Shown here: positions 31,056 to 42,793 of the stretch, piece by piece
How positions within the stretch are numbered: position 1 is the first letter of the stretch
Layout of the letters: every line of letters starts with the position of its first letter
Source of the DNA: Chelatococcus sp.
GTDB lineage: Bacteria > Pseudomonadota > Alphaproteobacteria > Rhizobiales > Beijerinckiaceae
DNA: 53,588 nt
Assembly: GCA_003248805.1 (NCBI GenBank)
Contig: QFQY01000031.1
Location: 1 to 53,588, forward strand
Reading direction: 5' to 3'
The notes under the pieces: model-generated
The model's database searches: none
What the model was told of the DNA's origin: nothing
What the model saw: only the letters and a program-made list of their open reading frames with translations
Position numbers and translations under genes: made by a program

Positions 31056-32270
31056 ATGGCCTCCCGACCGCGCAAGATTCCCGTCCTCTCCCCGGCACAG
31101 GCCCGCGCCATCTGGCTGCGCGCCCAGCGGCTCGAGTCCCGCGCCCCCTTCGGCGAGGGGCCGGCGGCGACGCGGGCCGCGGTCGAGCATCTCGGCTATG
31201 TCCAGATCGACACGATCAACGTGATCGAGCGCTGCCACCACCACATCCTCTACAGCCGCATCCCGGCCTATCGCCGCGCCGATCTCGCTCAGGCACAGAC
31301 GGTCGAAAAGAGCGTCTTCGAATACTGGACGCACGCGCTCTCCTATGTGCCGACGCGCGACATCCGCTTTTTCCTCGGGGCGATGAAGCTCCACCGCGAG
31401 GAGCCGAAACGCTGGTCGGCGGTGGGCTCGCGAGAGGAGACCCGCAAGCTGCTCTCCCGCGTCCGCAGGAACGGCGCGCTGACCATCCGCGACATCGACG
31501 ACGACGTGCTGGTCGAGAAAGCCCATCTCTGGGCGAGCAAGAAGCCCTCCAAGGGGATGCTCGAACGGGCCTTCTACGATGGCGAGCTCGCGATCGCCGC
31601 CCGCTCCGGCATGCTCAAGACCTATGAGCTGTTCGACCGGCATTTCGGCTGGGAGCGGAAGCCCTCGCCGGCGAGCGAGCGGCAGGTCATTGCCTACAAG
31701 CTCGAACGGGCCCTGCGCGCGCAGGGCATCGTCAGCCTTGATTCGATCTGTCACCTCGACGCGCCGTCGAAGAAGGCGGTGGCGGAACTGATCGCCGCTC
31801 GCGTCAGGCGCAGGCTGCTCCGGCCCGTCGGCATCGCGGGCGCGAAGGCATCGCACTGGGTGCCACCGGAGCTTCTCGATGCGGCGGAGGCGGCGGGCGC
31901 CGAACCCGGCCTCGTCCACATCCTCTCGCCCTTCGACCCGCTGGTGATCCAGCGCAAGCGGCTGAAGGCCTTCTTCGGCTACGATCACCTCTTCGAGGCG
32001 TACCTGCCGAAGGAGAAGCGCCGCTTCGGCTATTTCGGGCTGCCGGTCCTCATCGGGGACGAGATCGTCGCGGTGCTCGACCTCAAGACGGACCGTGCCG
32101 CCGGCCGTCTGCTGATCCAGCAATGGACCTGGCTCGACGGCCGCGAAAGCGCGCAGGCGAAGGTCGCCATCGAGGACGAACTCCAGCGCTTCGAGCGTTT
32201 CCAGCTCGCAAGCGACACAGCGGCGGAACCGGACATCGCGAGGCCGGCCGCAAAATCGCCGGCTTGCTGA
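31056..32270 (+). CDS. YcaQ-like winged-helix DNA glycosylase family protein
   Basis: The 404-residue protein belongs to the HTH_42/YcaQ (AlkZ-like) family, whose studied members remove alkylated bases and unhook DNA interstrand crosslinks. The key QxD-type catalytic motif is seen in LGYVQIDTINVIERCHHHIL. Other typical segments are FEYWTHALSYVP, LSPFDPLVIQRKRLKAFFGY and KEKRRFGYFGLPVLIGDEIV. The length is normal for the family. It is monocistronic, 86 bp after the small Cys-motif gene. Confidence 0.88.
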   Translation: MASRPRKIPVLSPAQARAIWLRAQRLESRAPFGEGPAATRAAVEHLGYVQIDTINVIERCHHHILYSRIPAYRRADLAQAQTVEKSVFEYWTHALSYVPTRDIRFFLGAMKLHREEPKRWSAVGSREETRKLLSRVRRNGALTIRDIDDDVLVEKAHLWASKKPSKGMLERAFYDGELAIAARSGMLKTYELFDRHFGWERKPSPASERQVIAYKLERALRAQGIVSLDSICHLDAPSKKAVAELIAARVRRRLLRPVGIAGAKASHWVPPELLDAAEAAGAEPGLVHILSPFDPLVIQRKRLKAFFGYDHLFEAYLPKEKRRFGYFGLPVLIGDEIVAVLDLKTDRAAGRLLIQQWTWLDGRESAQAKVAIEDELQRFERFQLASDTAAEPDIARPAAKSPAC

Positions 32271-32370
32271 GAATGTCTGCCTTCGCCGAACGGCGAGCAG
32301 GCGGAACCGTCCGGTGAGAGCAGTCCAACGTCCCATCCCGGCCATCGTCGCAACGGCGGCGAACTGAGCG

Positions 32371-33045
32371 ATGGCGGCAGGGGCGCCCGTGCGGCTCGGC
32401 CTTTCGGCGCAAGGCGTGCCCGCCTCGCTCCTGCTGCATCTGGCCATGCTGCTGGCGCTCGGACTGACCTCCCTGCCCCCGAGGGACAGGACAGGCACCA
32501 TCCCGGAAAGCGGCGTCGACGTCGAACTGCTGACGGCGGAGGAATTCGAGGCGACGACGCGGCCCAGACCAGCCGAGCCCGCCCTCGAAGAGCCGACGAC
32601 GGCGCCTGAGCAGGCCGCGCCGGGCCAGCCGGAAAAGCCGCCTCCCGCCGAACCGGACGGCATGATCCGGGCGAGCCGGCTGATGGCCGCCGACGCGCTC
32701 GCCAATCCCCTGAGCCGGCAGGCGCGCGAGATGCTTCCCTTCCTGGCGGAGGACGAGCGCGTCGAGCAATTGTGCGGACTGGAGGCGATGAGCCAGATCC
32801 ACGCCTGGAAGGCGGAGATCGAGCCGGATCGGGTCACCGCCTATGCCAGGGGCGAGACGAGGATAACGGGGCGCACCCTGCTGGCCGAAGGCGCGGCCTT
32901 CCGCAGCAGGAGGCGCTGGTATGCTCTCAGCTTCAGATGCGAGTTCAGCGCCGATCGCAGCGCCGTGGTCGCATTCGCGTTCCGGGTCGGCGATGCCGTG
33001 CCTCGCGGCCAGTGGCGCAGGCTGGGCCTGCCTGAAACCCATTGA
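32371..33045 (+). CDS. membrane-anchored DUF930 protein with TonB-like N-terminus
   Basis: The 224-residue protein has one N-terminal membrane helix (ASLLLHLAMLLALGLTSL), a Pro/Glu-rich linker of about 60 residues (residues 65-95), then a C-terminal domain that resembles DUF930. Characteristic parts are REMLPFLAEDERVEQLCG, EAMSQIHAW and DRVTAYARGE. The linker and topology recall TonB-type proteins, so the C-terminal domain should face the periplasm. The function of the family is not known. It converges with mutT 12 bp away. Confidence 0.75.
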   Translation: MAAGAPVRLGLSAQGVPASLLLHLAMLLALGLTSLPPRDRTGTIPESGVDVELLTAEEFEATTRPRPAEPALEEPTTAPEQAAPGQPEKPPPAEPDGMIRASRLMAADALANPLSRQAREMLPFLAEDERVEQLCGLEAMSQIHAWKAEIEPDRVTAYARGETRITGRTLLAEGAAFRSRRRWYALSFRCEFSADRSAVVAFAFRVGDAVPRGQWRRLGLPETH

Positions 33046-33057
33046 ACCGCGCGCCGT

Positions 33058-33462
33058 TCAAGCCCCCAGCAGGTCGATCAGCGGCGGGATCAGCGGCTCG
33101 TCGGCCGGCGGCATGGCGAGGTCCCGCAGCCTGCCGGCGCGCAGCCATTTCAGCGCCTGCCCCTCGCGCGAAGCGACCTGCCCCTCCCAGCGCCGGCAGA
33201 TATAGAGCGGCATCAGCAGGTGGAAATCGGGATAGCCGAAGCTCGCGAAGGTAAGGGGGGCGAGGCACTCCTCCTTGACGGTGATGCCGAGCTCTTCGGA
33301 GAGCTCGCGGATCAGTGCCGGCTCCGGCCGCTCGCCCGGTTCGAGCTTGCCGCCGGGAAACTCCCACAGGCCGGCCAGCGCCTTGCCTTCCGGGCGCTGG
33401 GCGACGAGGACGCGGTTGTCGGCATCGATGAGGGCGCAGGCGACGACGAGGACGAGCTTCAC
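33058..33462 (-). CDS. mutT: 8-oxo-dGTP diphosphatase (MutT)
   Basis: This 134-residue Nudix hydrolase removes oxidised dGTP from the nucleotide pool. The Nudix box GX5EX7REUXEEXGU is complete, from the Gly of GGKLEPGERPEPALIR through ELSEELGI. The upstream LWEFPGGK and AQRPEGKALAG are typical of MutT. The start is ambiguous: a TTG at 33477 overlaps the stop of the preceding lipoprotein gene, while the GTG at 33462 gives the usual N-terminus KLVLVVACALIDAD. I use the GTG. Confidence 0.88.
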   Translation of the reverse strand: MKLVLVVACALIDADNRVLVAQRPEGKALAGLWEFPGGKLEPGERPEPALIRELSEELGITVKEECLAPLTFASFGYPDFHLLMPLYICRRWEGQVASREGQALKWLRAGRLRDLAMPPADEPLIPPLIDLLGA

Positions 33463-33473
33463 GGGGCTGGGTC

Positions 33474-33983
33474 TCAATATCCGGAGAGAATGACCTGGAT
33501 CGGTTCCTTCTCCTTACCCGTCACGGTGACGCTGTCATAGACCGAGCCGCCCTCGCGGGAGAAGGCCGCCTCGTCCCCCCAGATCACCTGCGTCGTCACG
33601 AAATACTCGCCCGGCGCGACATTTTCGAAGACGAAGCGGCCATTAGCTTCGGCCTTGACCGTGCGGGTGTACTCCGCATAGGCGGGATCGGGATTGTCGT
33701 CGCGCGGATAGACGCTGTGCGGCAGGTATTTGCCTCTTCCGTAGAGGTTCTGGAAGCGCTCGCGCGAAAAGGCGGTCGCGGGAACGAGGCGCACGATCTG
33801 GCCGGCCGCGTTGACCACCACGCCGCTCGGCTTGGTGCGGAAGGCGTGGCCGACGACGACCCCCGTGCCCGGTTTCTTGATGAAGGCGGCTTCTTCGACC
33901 GAAAAGGCCACCGTCCCCGGCTTGCGGTCCACGCAGGCCGAGAGAAAGACGGCGCAGGCGAGCGCCAGTGAACGTCCCAGCAA
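33474..33983 (-). CDS. predicted lipoprotein with carboxypeptidase-regulatory-like fold
   Basis: The 169-residue protein has a lipoprotein signal with lipobox LSAC (lipidated Cys17). The rest appears beta-rich, and AEANGRFVFENVAPGEYFVTT matches the end of a carboxypeptidase-regulatory-like beta-sandwich. I do not recognise a functional family. The only suitable start is a TTG at 33983, preceded by a G-rich site. It is directly upstream of mutT, probably by chance of operon structure. Confidence 0.7.
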   Translation of the reverse strand: MLGRSLALACAVFLSACVDRKPGTVAFSVEEAAFIKKPGTGVVVGHAFRTKPSGVVVNAAGQIVRLVPATAFSRERFQNLYGRGKYLPHSVYPRDDNPDPAYAEYTRTVKAEANGRFVFENVAPGEYFVTTQVIWGDEAAFSREGGSVYDSVTVTGKEKEPIQVILSGY

Positions 33984-34140
33984 ATCCGGCCCCCCGCGGT
34001 CGTCCGCCCCGCACGGATCATGCCGTTGGGGCAGAGCGCGCGCAAGCGCCGGTCAGCGCGTCATTCGCCGCGGCGGCCGAGCGGAGAGCCGAGAAACTGT
34101 CGGAAGACAGGCCCGGGTCGAGGCCCGGCATGTCGGACCG

Positions 34141-35391
34141 TCACGAACGATAATCGCCGTTGATCTCGACATAGGCCTTGGTGAGATCGCAGGTCCAGAC
34201 GGTCGCCTTGCCGCGCCCGAGGCCTAGATCGGCCGTGATGACGATGTGGTCGCCCTTCATGTAGTCGGAGACCGCGCCCTCGTCGTAGGACGGGGCCCGC
34301 GCGCCCTGCTTCGCCACGACGATGTCGCCGAAGCCGATGTCGAGCCGATCCCGGTCGGCCGGCTCGCCGGCCTTGCCGACCGCCATCACGACACGGCCCC
34401 AATTGGCGTCCTCGCCGGCGATCGCGGTCTTGACCAGCGGCGAGTTGGCGATCGACAGCGCCACGCGCTTGGCCGAGCGCGCCGAAACCGCACCCGAAAC
34501 CCGGATCTCGACGAATTTCCGCGCCCCCTCGCCATCCTTGCAGACGAGATGCGACAGTTCGAGCAGAAGCGCGTTGAGCGCTCGCTTGAAGCCCGACAGG
34601 CGCGGGTCGGTCGGCTCGGTGATCGCCGGCACGCCGCGCTCGGCGGCCTTGCCCGTCGCGAACAGCATCAGCGTGTCCGAGGTCGAGGTGTCGCTGTCGA
34701 CCGTGATGGCGTTGAAGGAGCCCTTCACGCCCTTCGACAGCAGCGCCTGCAGCACCGGCGCGGCGATCGGCGCATCGGTGAAGACGAAGGAGAGCATCGT
34801 CGCCATGTCGGGCGCGATCATGCCGGCGCCCTTGGCGATGCCGGCGATGACGACCTCCTTGCCGTCGATCTTCGCCTTGCGCGAGACCGCCTTGGGGAAG
34901 GTGTCGGTGGTCATGATCGCCCGGGCTGCGTCGAGCCAGGGACCGTCGGTCGCGCGCTTGGCGCAATCCTGCAGCACGCCCTCGAACTTGGTCCCGTCGA
35001 GCGGCTCGCCGATCACGCCGGTCGAGGCGATGAAGACCTCCCCGGCCTTGCAGCCGGCCGCCTTCGCGGCGATCTCCGCCGTGAGCCTGACCGAATCGCG
35101 CCCTTTCAGCCCGGTGAAGGCATTCGCGTTGCCGGAATTCACGACGATGGCGCGGGCCGAGCCCTGGGCCAGATTCTCGCGGCACCAGTCGACCGGCGCG
35201 GACGGGCATTTCGAGCGGGTGAAGACGCCCGCGACCTGCGTGCCCTCGTCGAGCAGCGCGAACCAGACGTCGGTTCGGCCCTTGTAGCGGATGCCGGCCT
35301 CGGCGGTGGCGAAGCGCACCCCCGCCACCGGCGGAACCTTCTGCTGGCGCTTCGGCGCGAGCGGGGAAACGGGAACGTCCTTGCCGGCCAT
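34141..35391 (-). CDS. argJ: bifunctional ornithine acetyltransferase / N-acetylglutamate synthase
   Basis: The 416-residue arginine-biosynthesis enzyme recycles the acetyl group from N-acetylornithine to glutamate. It self-cleaves between Ala and Thr in GMIAPDMATMLSF; the new N-terminal nucleophile is Thr198. The oxyanion-hole segment IASTGVIGEPL and the C-terminal EINGDYRS end are typical. ATG 35391 is chosen for AGGAG eight bases upstream, although the frame is open to 35544. Gap and terminator separate it from the isomerase gene upstream. Confidence 0.96.
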   Translation of the reverse strand: MAGKDVPVSPLAPKRQQKVPPVAGVRFATAEAGIRYKGRTDVWFALLDEGTQVAGVFTRSKCPSAPVDWCRENLAQGSARAIVVNSGNANAFTGLKGRDSVRLTAEIAAKAAGCKAGEVFIASTGVIGEPLDGTKFEGVLQDCAKRATDGPWLDAARAIMTTDTFPKAVSRKAKIDGKEVVIAGIAKGAGMIAPDMATMLSFVFTDAPIAAPVLQALLSKGVKGSFNAITVDSDTSTSDTLMLFATGKAAERGVPAITEPTDPRLSGFKRALNALLLELSHLVCKDGEGARKFVEIRVSGAVSARSAKRVALSIANSPLVKTAIAGEDANWGRVVMAVGKAGEPADRDRLDIGFGDIVVAKQGARAPSYDEGAVSDYMKGDHIVITADLGLGRGKATVWTCDLTKAYVEINGDYRS

Positions 35392-35481
35392 CGGGCATCT
35401 CCTGCGGGGGGCAACCGGGCCGAATCGACGGCGGCCCGGCCTGATTTGAAGCCGCTCAGCCCTCTGCCGCAGAGCGATGAC

Positions 35482-35512
35482 GAAAACAAGAAGGGCGGCC
35501 CTGCGGCCGCCC
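35482..35512 (-). terminator. rho-independent terminator after the isomerase gene
   Basis: On the minus strand a perfect 8-bp stem GGGCGGCC/GGCCGCCC with a 4-base loop (35493-35512) is followed by TTCTTGTTTT. It lies 55 bp after the stop of the peptidyl-prolyl isomerase gene and 91 bp before argJ, so argJ probably has its own promoter. Confidence 0.8.
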
Positions 35513-35566
35513 TCCAAATCGGAATTCAGCCTGTCGGGACCCACGCCCGCGGCCGGCGAGCACCGG

Positions 35567-36427
35567 TCAGTTCTTCTTCGTCTCGGCCGGAGCCGCCGGT
35601 GCCGCGGGCGCCGGAGCGGCGCCGGCCGGCTGGTCCAGGCGTTCGATCTTGGCCTTCTCGCGCAGGGCCAGAATCAAGTCCTGCTGGGCCTTGCGCTCCA
35701 GATACTGGTCGATCTGCGGCTTGACCGCCGCGAAATCCGGCAGCGGCTTGCTGCGCTTGTCCTCGAGCTTGATGACATGCCAGCCGAACTGGCTCTTCAC
35801 CGGCTCGGAGATCTGGCCCTTCTGCAGCTTGAAGGCGGCCTCGGCGAATTCCGGAACCATCCGGTCCTTGGTGAACCAGCCGAGATCGCCGCCCTCCTTG
35901 CCCGAGCCCGGATCCTTCGAGATCTCGCCGGCGACCTTGGCGAAGTCCTCGCCCTTCTTCAGCCGCTCCGCGACCGCCTTGGCCTGCGCCTCGTCCTCGA
36001 CGAGGATATGCCGGGCATGGACCTCCTCCTCGGGCGCCATCGCCTTGGTGGTGTCGTCGTAGAGCTTCTTCGCGGCCTCGGGCGTAGCGGCCTTCTTCGC
36101 CTCGCGGGTCAGGTATTCGTCGAGCAGGACCTTCTCGCGGTAATAGGCGAGGCGGGCGGCGAAGTCCGGGCCGTCGGCGATCTTCGCGTCCATCGCGGCC
36201 TTGGCGCCCAGCTTCAGGTCGACGAGGTAGTTGATGATCTCGTCGCGCTTGCGCTCCTCGGGGACCTGCGCCAGGCGCTCGCCGAGATCTTCGGCCGCGA
36301 GCTTGAGCTCGCCTTCGGTGATGGCGATGCCGTTGACCCTGGCCACGACCTTGTCGGCCTGGGCGAGCGCCGGGACCGCGAGGAGAACGAGTCCGAGGGA
36401 GGCGGCTGCGATGCGGGACAGCGTCAT
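35567..36427 (-). CDS. periplasmic parvulin-type peptidyl-prolyl isomerase
   Basis: The 286-residue chaperone-isomerase has a signal peptide (MTLSRIAAASLGLVLLAVP...ALA-Q). A SurA/PrsA-like N-terminal helical part covers about 25-130. The parvulin domain starts at VHARHILVEDEAQAKAVAER and includes GGDLGWFTKDRMVPEFAEAA and SQFGWHVIKLED. The C-terminus is an Ala/Pro-rich tail. AAAGG precedes ATG 36427. It should help fold exported proteins, and is divergent from secA, the export motor, a common pairing in alphaproteobacteria. Confidence 0.92.
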   Translation of the reverse strand: MTLSRIAAASLGLVLLAVPALAQADKVVARVNGIAITEGELKLAAEDLGERLAQVPEERKRDEIINYLVDLKLGAKAAMDAKIADGPDFAARLAYYREKVLLDEYLTREAKKAATPEAAKKLYDDTTKAMAPEEEVHARHILVEDEAQAKAVAERLKKGEDFAKVAGEISKDPGSGKEGGDLGWFTKDRMVPEFAEAAFKLQKGQISEPVKSQFGWHVIKLEDKRSKPLPDFAAVKPQIDQYLERKAQQDLILALREKAKIERLDQPAGAAPAPAAPAAPAETKKN

Positions 36428-36765
36428 GGATGGCGGCCTTTCACGGTGCCGAAGGAACGCGAGCCGGGGCGCGGCTCTTCGGGCTGTGCACTGCCAGTTG
36501 AACGCGGCAAAGGCAAGGCGTCCCCGCACCGCCGAGGCCGGATGACGAAGCTTTGCGACGGGGCGCCGCCCGACCGCCGCCCCGCCCTTGGAAGCCGCCG
36601 CCTCAGCCCCCACATCCGCTGCGGGTTCCGGCTCGGGGAAAGCGGCGCTGGACCCCGCACCCGCGCGCGTCTAAACACGCGGTCGCAAACGAGAATACCG
36701 TGACTTCCGGCGGCGCCCGGCCAGCGATGGCGCGCCGGAGGCCTCGACCACCTGAAAGGCCCAAC
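36428..36765. other. 338-bp divergent intergenic region (isomerase gene/secA)
   Basis: The region must hold the promoters of both genes. I see no convincing sigma-70 hexamer pair, RNA element or conserved small frame. A GC-rich stretch at about 36600-36680 is followed by a more AT-rich one (36672-36710) that could contain the secA promoter. Confidence 0.4.
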
Positions 36766-39543
<2,778 letters not shown>

Positions 39544-39580
39544 GCGGCGCTCCGGCCCACGTCTCGATCCCGGAGCAGCC

Positions 39581-40756
39581 ATGACCGACGATCCCGTCGA
39601 CGCCTTCGTTCCGGGGCCTCGGGCGCGTGTCGCCGGCCGCCCCGGCGGCCCGCTGTCCGGCCTCACCTTCGCGGTCAAGGATCTCTTCGACGTCGCCGGC
39701 GTGCCGACCGGCGGCGGCAACCACGACTGGGCGAAGGCCAATCCGGTGCCCGAGCGCCACGCCTGGGCCGTCCAGACCCTGCTCGACGCCGGCGCGGATC
39801 TCGTCGGCAAGACCATCACCGACGAGGTCTCGCTCGGCATCCTCGGCGAGAACCCCTTCGACGGCACGCCGCTCAACAGCGCCGCCCCCGACCGGGTGCC
39901 GGGTGGCTCCTCCTCCGGCTCCGCCGCCGCCGTCGCGGCGGGCCTGTGCGACACCGCGCTGGGCACCGACACCGGCGGATCGGTCAGGGTCCCTTCCAGT
40001 TTCTGCGGGCTCTACGGCATCCGCCCGACCCATGGACGGCTCGACGTCTCCGGCATGATACCGCAGGCGCCGAGCTCCGACACCACCGGCTGGTTCGCCC
40101 GCGATGCCGGCACCTTCGCGCGGGTGAGCACCGTCATGCTCGGCGAGGCGCCGGGGCCGCTGCCGACGAAGCTGCTGGTGGCGGTCGACGCCTTCGGCTT
40201 CGCCGATCCGGCCGTGGCGGAAGCGCTGGAACCGATGGTCGCCCGGCTCGCGAACCTCGTCGGTGACAGGCGCGAGGAGATCATGGCGCCGCAGGGCCTC
40301 TCCGTCTGGGCGCGGGCGCAACGCTCGCTCCAGCCTGTCGAGGCCTGGCAGACCTTCAAGCCCTGGATCGAGCGCTGCAACCCGCGCATGGCCTTCAGCG
40401 TCGTCGCCGGGCTGGTCGCGGGATCGCAGGTCCCGGCCAGTGAACGCAACTGGGCCGCGCTGATGCGCGAGGAAGCGCGCGCCCGCCTGCGCCATCTGCT
40501 GCCGCCGGGCACCATCCTGTGCCTGCCCACCACGCCCTTCCCGGCCCCCTTGCGCGGCCTGTCGTTGCCCGAGCTCCAGCCCTTGCGCGACCGCATCACC
40601 TGCCTGTGCGCGCAGGGCGGGCTGGCGGGCTTCCCGCAGGTCAGCCTGCCCGGCGCCCTGGTGGACGGCGCGCCGGTCGGCCTCTCGATCATCGGCGCGC
40701 GCGGCACGGATGCGAGCCTCATTGCCGTCGCACAGGCCATGGAGGCCGCATCGTGA
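39581..40756 (+). CDS. amidase, amidase-signature family (paired with AtzH-like gene)
   Basis: The 391-residue Ser-cisSer-Lys amidase has Lys33 in LTFAVKDLFD, the cis-serine in GGSSSGSA and the nucleophile Ser134 in GTDTGGSVRVPS. It is closely similar along its length to the amidase of the nitrile operon. Its stop overlaps the GTG start of an AtzH/HpxZ-like gene by 4 bp. That pairing occurs in biuret and oxalurate/allantoin pathways (AtzE, HpxY), where the amidase acts on small ureido acids. The small AtzG/HpxX subunit is not present here, so the substrate is uncertain. Confidence 0.9.
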   Translation: MTDDPVDAFVPGPRARVAGRPGGPLSGLTFAVKDLFDVAGVPTGGGNHDWAKANPVPERHAWAVQTLLDAGADLVGKTITDEVSLGILGENPFDGTPLNSAAPDRVPGGSSSGSAAAVAAGLCDTALGTDTGGSVRVPSSFCGLYGIRPTHGRLDVSGMIPQAPSSDTTGWFARDAGTFARVSTVMLGEAPGPLPTKLLVAVDAFGFADPAVAEALEPMVARLANLVGDRREEIMAPQGLSVWARAQRSLQPVEAWQTFKPWIERCNPRMAFSVVAGLVAGSQVPASERNWAALMREEARARLRHLLPPGTILCLPTTPFPAPLRGLSLPELQPLRDRITCLCAQGGLAGFPQVSLPGALVDGAPVGLSIIGARGTDASLIAVAQAMEAAS

Positions 40757-41157
40757 CCGATCTCGCCCCGAACCTGCCCGAGGTGGTCGCCGAGATCGCC
40801 GACCTGTTCGAGCGCTACGAGCAGGCCCTGATCGACAAGAACGTCGACGTGCTGGACGCCACCTTCTGGGACAGTCCGGATACGATCCGCTATGCCCTGC
40901 AGGAGAACGGCTACGGCTTCTCCGAAATCCACGCCCATCGCGTCGCCCGGCCGCCGGGACCGGGCATCAAGGAAAAGCGCCTGCGCCTGGAAATCCTGAC
41001 GCTGGGACGGGACCTCGCCACGGTGAACCTCGAGTTCAAGGTGCGCGGCAAGGACGTCGTCGGCCGGCAGAGCCAGACCTGGGTCCGCTTTCCCGAACTG
41101 GGCTGGAAGGTCATCGCCGCCCATGTCTCGACGATGGACGGCGTCAGGCTCTGGTGA
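40753..41157 (+). CDS. AtzH/HpxZ-like protein (DUF3225, SnoaL-like fold)
   Basis: The 134-residue protein has the NTF2/SnoaL-like cone fold pattern of DUF3225: LFERYEQALIDKNVDVLDAT, FWDSPDTIRYALQENGYGF, then strands TLGRDLATVNLEF and SQTWVRFPELGWKVIAAHVS. Relatives are HpxZ of oxalurate catabolism and AtzH of cyanuric-acid degradation. Translation begins at a GTG overlapping the amidase stop, indicating coupled expression. It probably acts with that amidase on a related small C-N substrate. Confidence 0.85.
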   Translation: MTDLAPNLPEVVAEIADLFERYEQALIDKNVDVLDATFWDSPDTIRYALQENGYGFSEIHAHRVARPPGPGIKEKRLRLEILTLGRDLATVNLEFKVRGKDVVGRQSQTWVRFPELGWKVIAAHVSTMDGVRLW

Positions 41158-41259
41158 GTCGCTGCGGCTGTCGGCGCCCCATTCGACGCACGCCCTTGCA
41201 TCATCCCGTCGCAATCGTCAGGTTGCCTGTCCCGGAGTGAAGGCAGGAGGAAGCGGACG

Positions 41260-42234
41260 ATGCAGATCGGTGGATTCGACCTCGTCGTGGTCGCGCTGGT
41301 CGCGCTCGTCATCCTGACCATCGCGCTCGGTGTGCGCACCGTGCCGCAGGGCTACAACTACACCGTCGAGCGCTTCGGCCGTTATTCGCGCACGCTGGGC
41401 GCCGGTCTCGGGCTGATCGTGCCCTATATCGACCGCATCGGGCACAAGGTGAATGTCATGGAGCAGGTGCTCGACATTCCCTCGCAGGAGGCCATCACCA
41501 AGGACAATGCCGGCGTGCGCATCGACGCCGCCGCCTTCTATCAGGTGCTCGACGCCGCCAAGGCCTGCTACGAGGTGGCCTCGCTCAACGACGCGCTGAT
41601 GGTCCTGACCATGACCAATATCCGCACCGTGGTCGGCTCGATGGACCTCGACCAGCTTCTCTCCCATCGCGACGAGATCAACGAGCGCCTGCTCCGGGTC
41701 ATGGACGCCGCGGCCTCGCCCTGGGGCGTCAAGGTCACGCGCATCGAGATCAGGGACATCCTGCCGCCGGCCGACATCGCCGGCGCGATGAACCGGCAGA
41801 TGAAGGCCGAGCGCGAGAAGCGCGCCGCCGTTCTCGAGGCGGAAGGTCTGCGCCAGGCGGAAATCCTCAAGGCCGAAGGTCAGAAGCAGTCCCAGATTCT
41901 CGCCGCCGAGGGCCGCAAGGAGGCGGCGCTACGCGACGCCGAGGCGCGCGAGCGCCTCGCCCAGGCCGAAGCGGCCGCGACGACCATGGTTTCCGAGGCC
42001 ATCGGCAAGGGCGATATCCAGGCGGCGAACTTCCTGATCGCCGAGCGCTACACCGACGCGCTGAGGGCGATCGCCAGCGCCCATAACAGCAAGGTCGTGA
42101 TCGTGCCGATCGAGGCGGCCGCGCTCGCCGGCACGGTCGGCGGCATCGCCCAGCTCACCCGCGCCGTCTTCGGCGAGGATGCGTCAGAGGCCCGGCGTGC
42201 CGGCGGCTCCGTGCCGCCCGCCGGCCGCGCCTGA
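41260..42234 (+). CDS. SPFH/Band 7 membrane protein (QmcA/stomatin-like)
   Basis: The 324-residue protein has one N-terminal membrane helix (LVVVALVALVILTIALGV) and an SPFH domain (about 28-190) with VPQGYNYTVERFGRYSRTL. A long charged coiled coil follows (about 180-255), rich in EAEGLRQAEILKAEGQKQ-type repeats. Such proteins oligomerise into membrane scaffolds and regulate proteases. AGGAGG precedes the ATG. The NfeD gene follows 22 bp later, the standard partnership. Confidence 0.93.
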   Translation: MQIGGFDLVVVALVALVILTIALGVRTVPQGYNYTVERFGRYSRTLGAGLGLIVPYIDRIGHKVNVMEQVLDIPSQEAITKDNAGVRIDAAAFYQVLDAAKACYEVASLNDALMVLTMTNIRTVVGSMDLDQLLSHRDEINERLLRVMDAAASPWGVKVTRIEIRDILPPADIAGAMNRQMKAEREKRAAVLEAEGLRQAEILKAEGQKQSQILAAEGRKEAALRDAEARERLAQAEAAATTMVSEAIGKGDIQAANFLIAERYTDALRAIASAHNSKVVIVPIEAAALAGTVGGIAQLTRAVFGEDASEARRAGGSVPPAGRA

Positions 42235-42256
42235 CCCCGGCGGGAGCGGGAGCGCG

Positions 42257-42703
42257 ATGCTGTCCTGGCTGGCTTCGCTCGGCGGCTGGAGCTGGGTCGT
42301 CCTCGGCCTCGTGCTGATCGGCGGCGAAATGCTCGCGCCCGGCGTCTTCCTGATCTGGCTGGGGCTGGCGGCACTGCTCACGGGCCTCGTCGTCGGCGCC
42401 GCCGGTCTCGGCTGGCAGGCGGCCGCGCTCGTCTTCGCGGCCTTCGCGGTTCTCAGCGTGCTGGCGGGCCGGCTCATGACGCGCCGGAGGGGCGAGGAGC
42501 CCGACGCCGCGACGGGCCTCAACGACCGCGCCCGCCATCTCATCGGCCGCGTCTTCACGCTGGAGACGACCATGACGGGCGGCGAAGGCCGCATCAGGGT
42601 CGACGATTCCTCCTGGCGCGTCCTCGGCCCCGAGCTGCTCGCCGGCACGCAGGTGCGTGTCCTGCGCGTCGAGGGCGCGACCCTCGTCGTCGAGAAGGCC
42701 TGA
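42257..42703 (+). CDS. NfeD-family membrane protein
   Basis: The 148-residue short-type NfeD protein has about three membrane helices (residues 13-75) and a C-terminal OB-fold domain with GLNDRARHLIGRVFTLET and GEGRIRVDDSSWRVLGPEL. It pairs with the SPFH protein upstream in membrane microdomain organisation. ATG 42257 follows GGGAGC repeats that can serve as ribosome site. Confidence 0.92.
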   Translation: MLSWLASLGGWSWVVLGLVLIGGEMLAPGVFLIWLGLAALLTGLVVGAAGLGWQAAALVFAAFAVLSVLAGRLMTRRRGEEPDAATGLNDRARHLIGRVFTLETTMTGGEGRIRVDDSSWRVLGPELLAGTQVRVLRVEGATLVVEKA

Positions 42704-42793
42704 TCCCGCGGCGGGGCGGCCGTGTGCAGAAATCGGTTGTTCGCCGCGCCGTGAGGTCTATAGCGAACGCTCCCTCACCAACCGAACACTCCG

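Noticed and set aside
34108..34131. Short GC-rich inverted sequence GCCCGGG...CCCGGC upstream of the lipoprotein/argJ convergence
   Set aside because: It resembles a decayed copy of the GTCAT-bounded hairpins, but arms are short and boundaries are missing.
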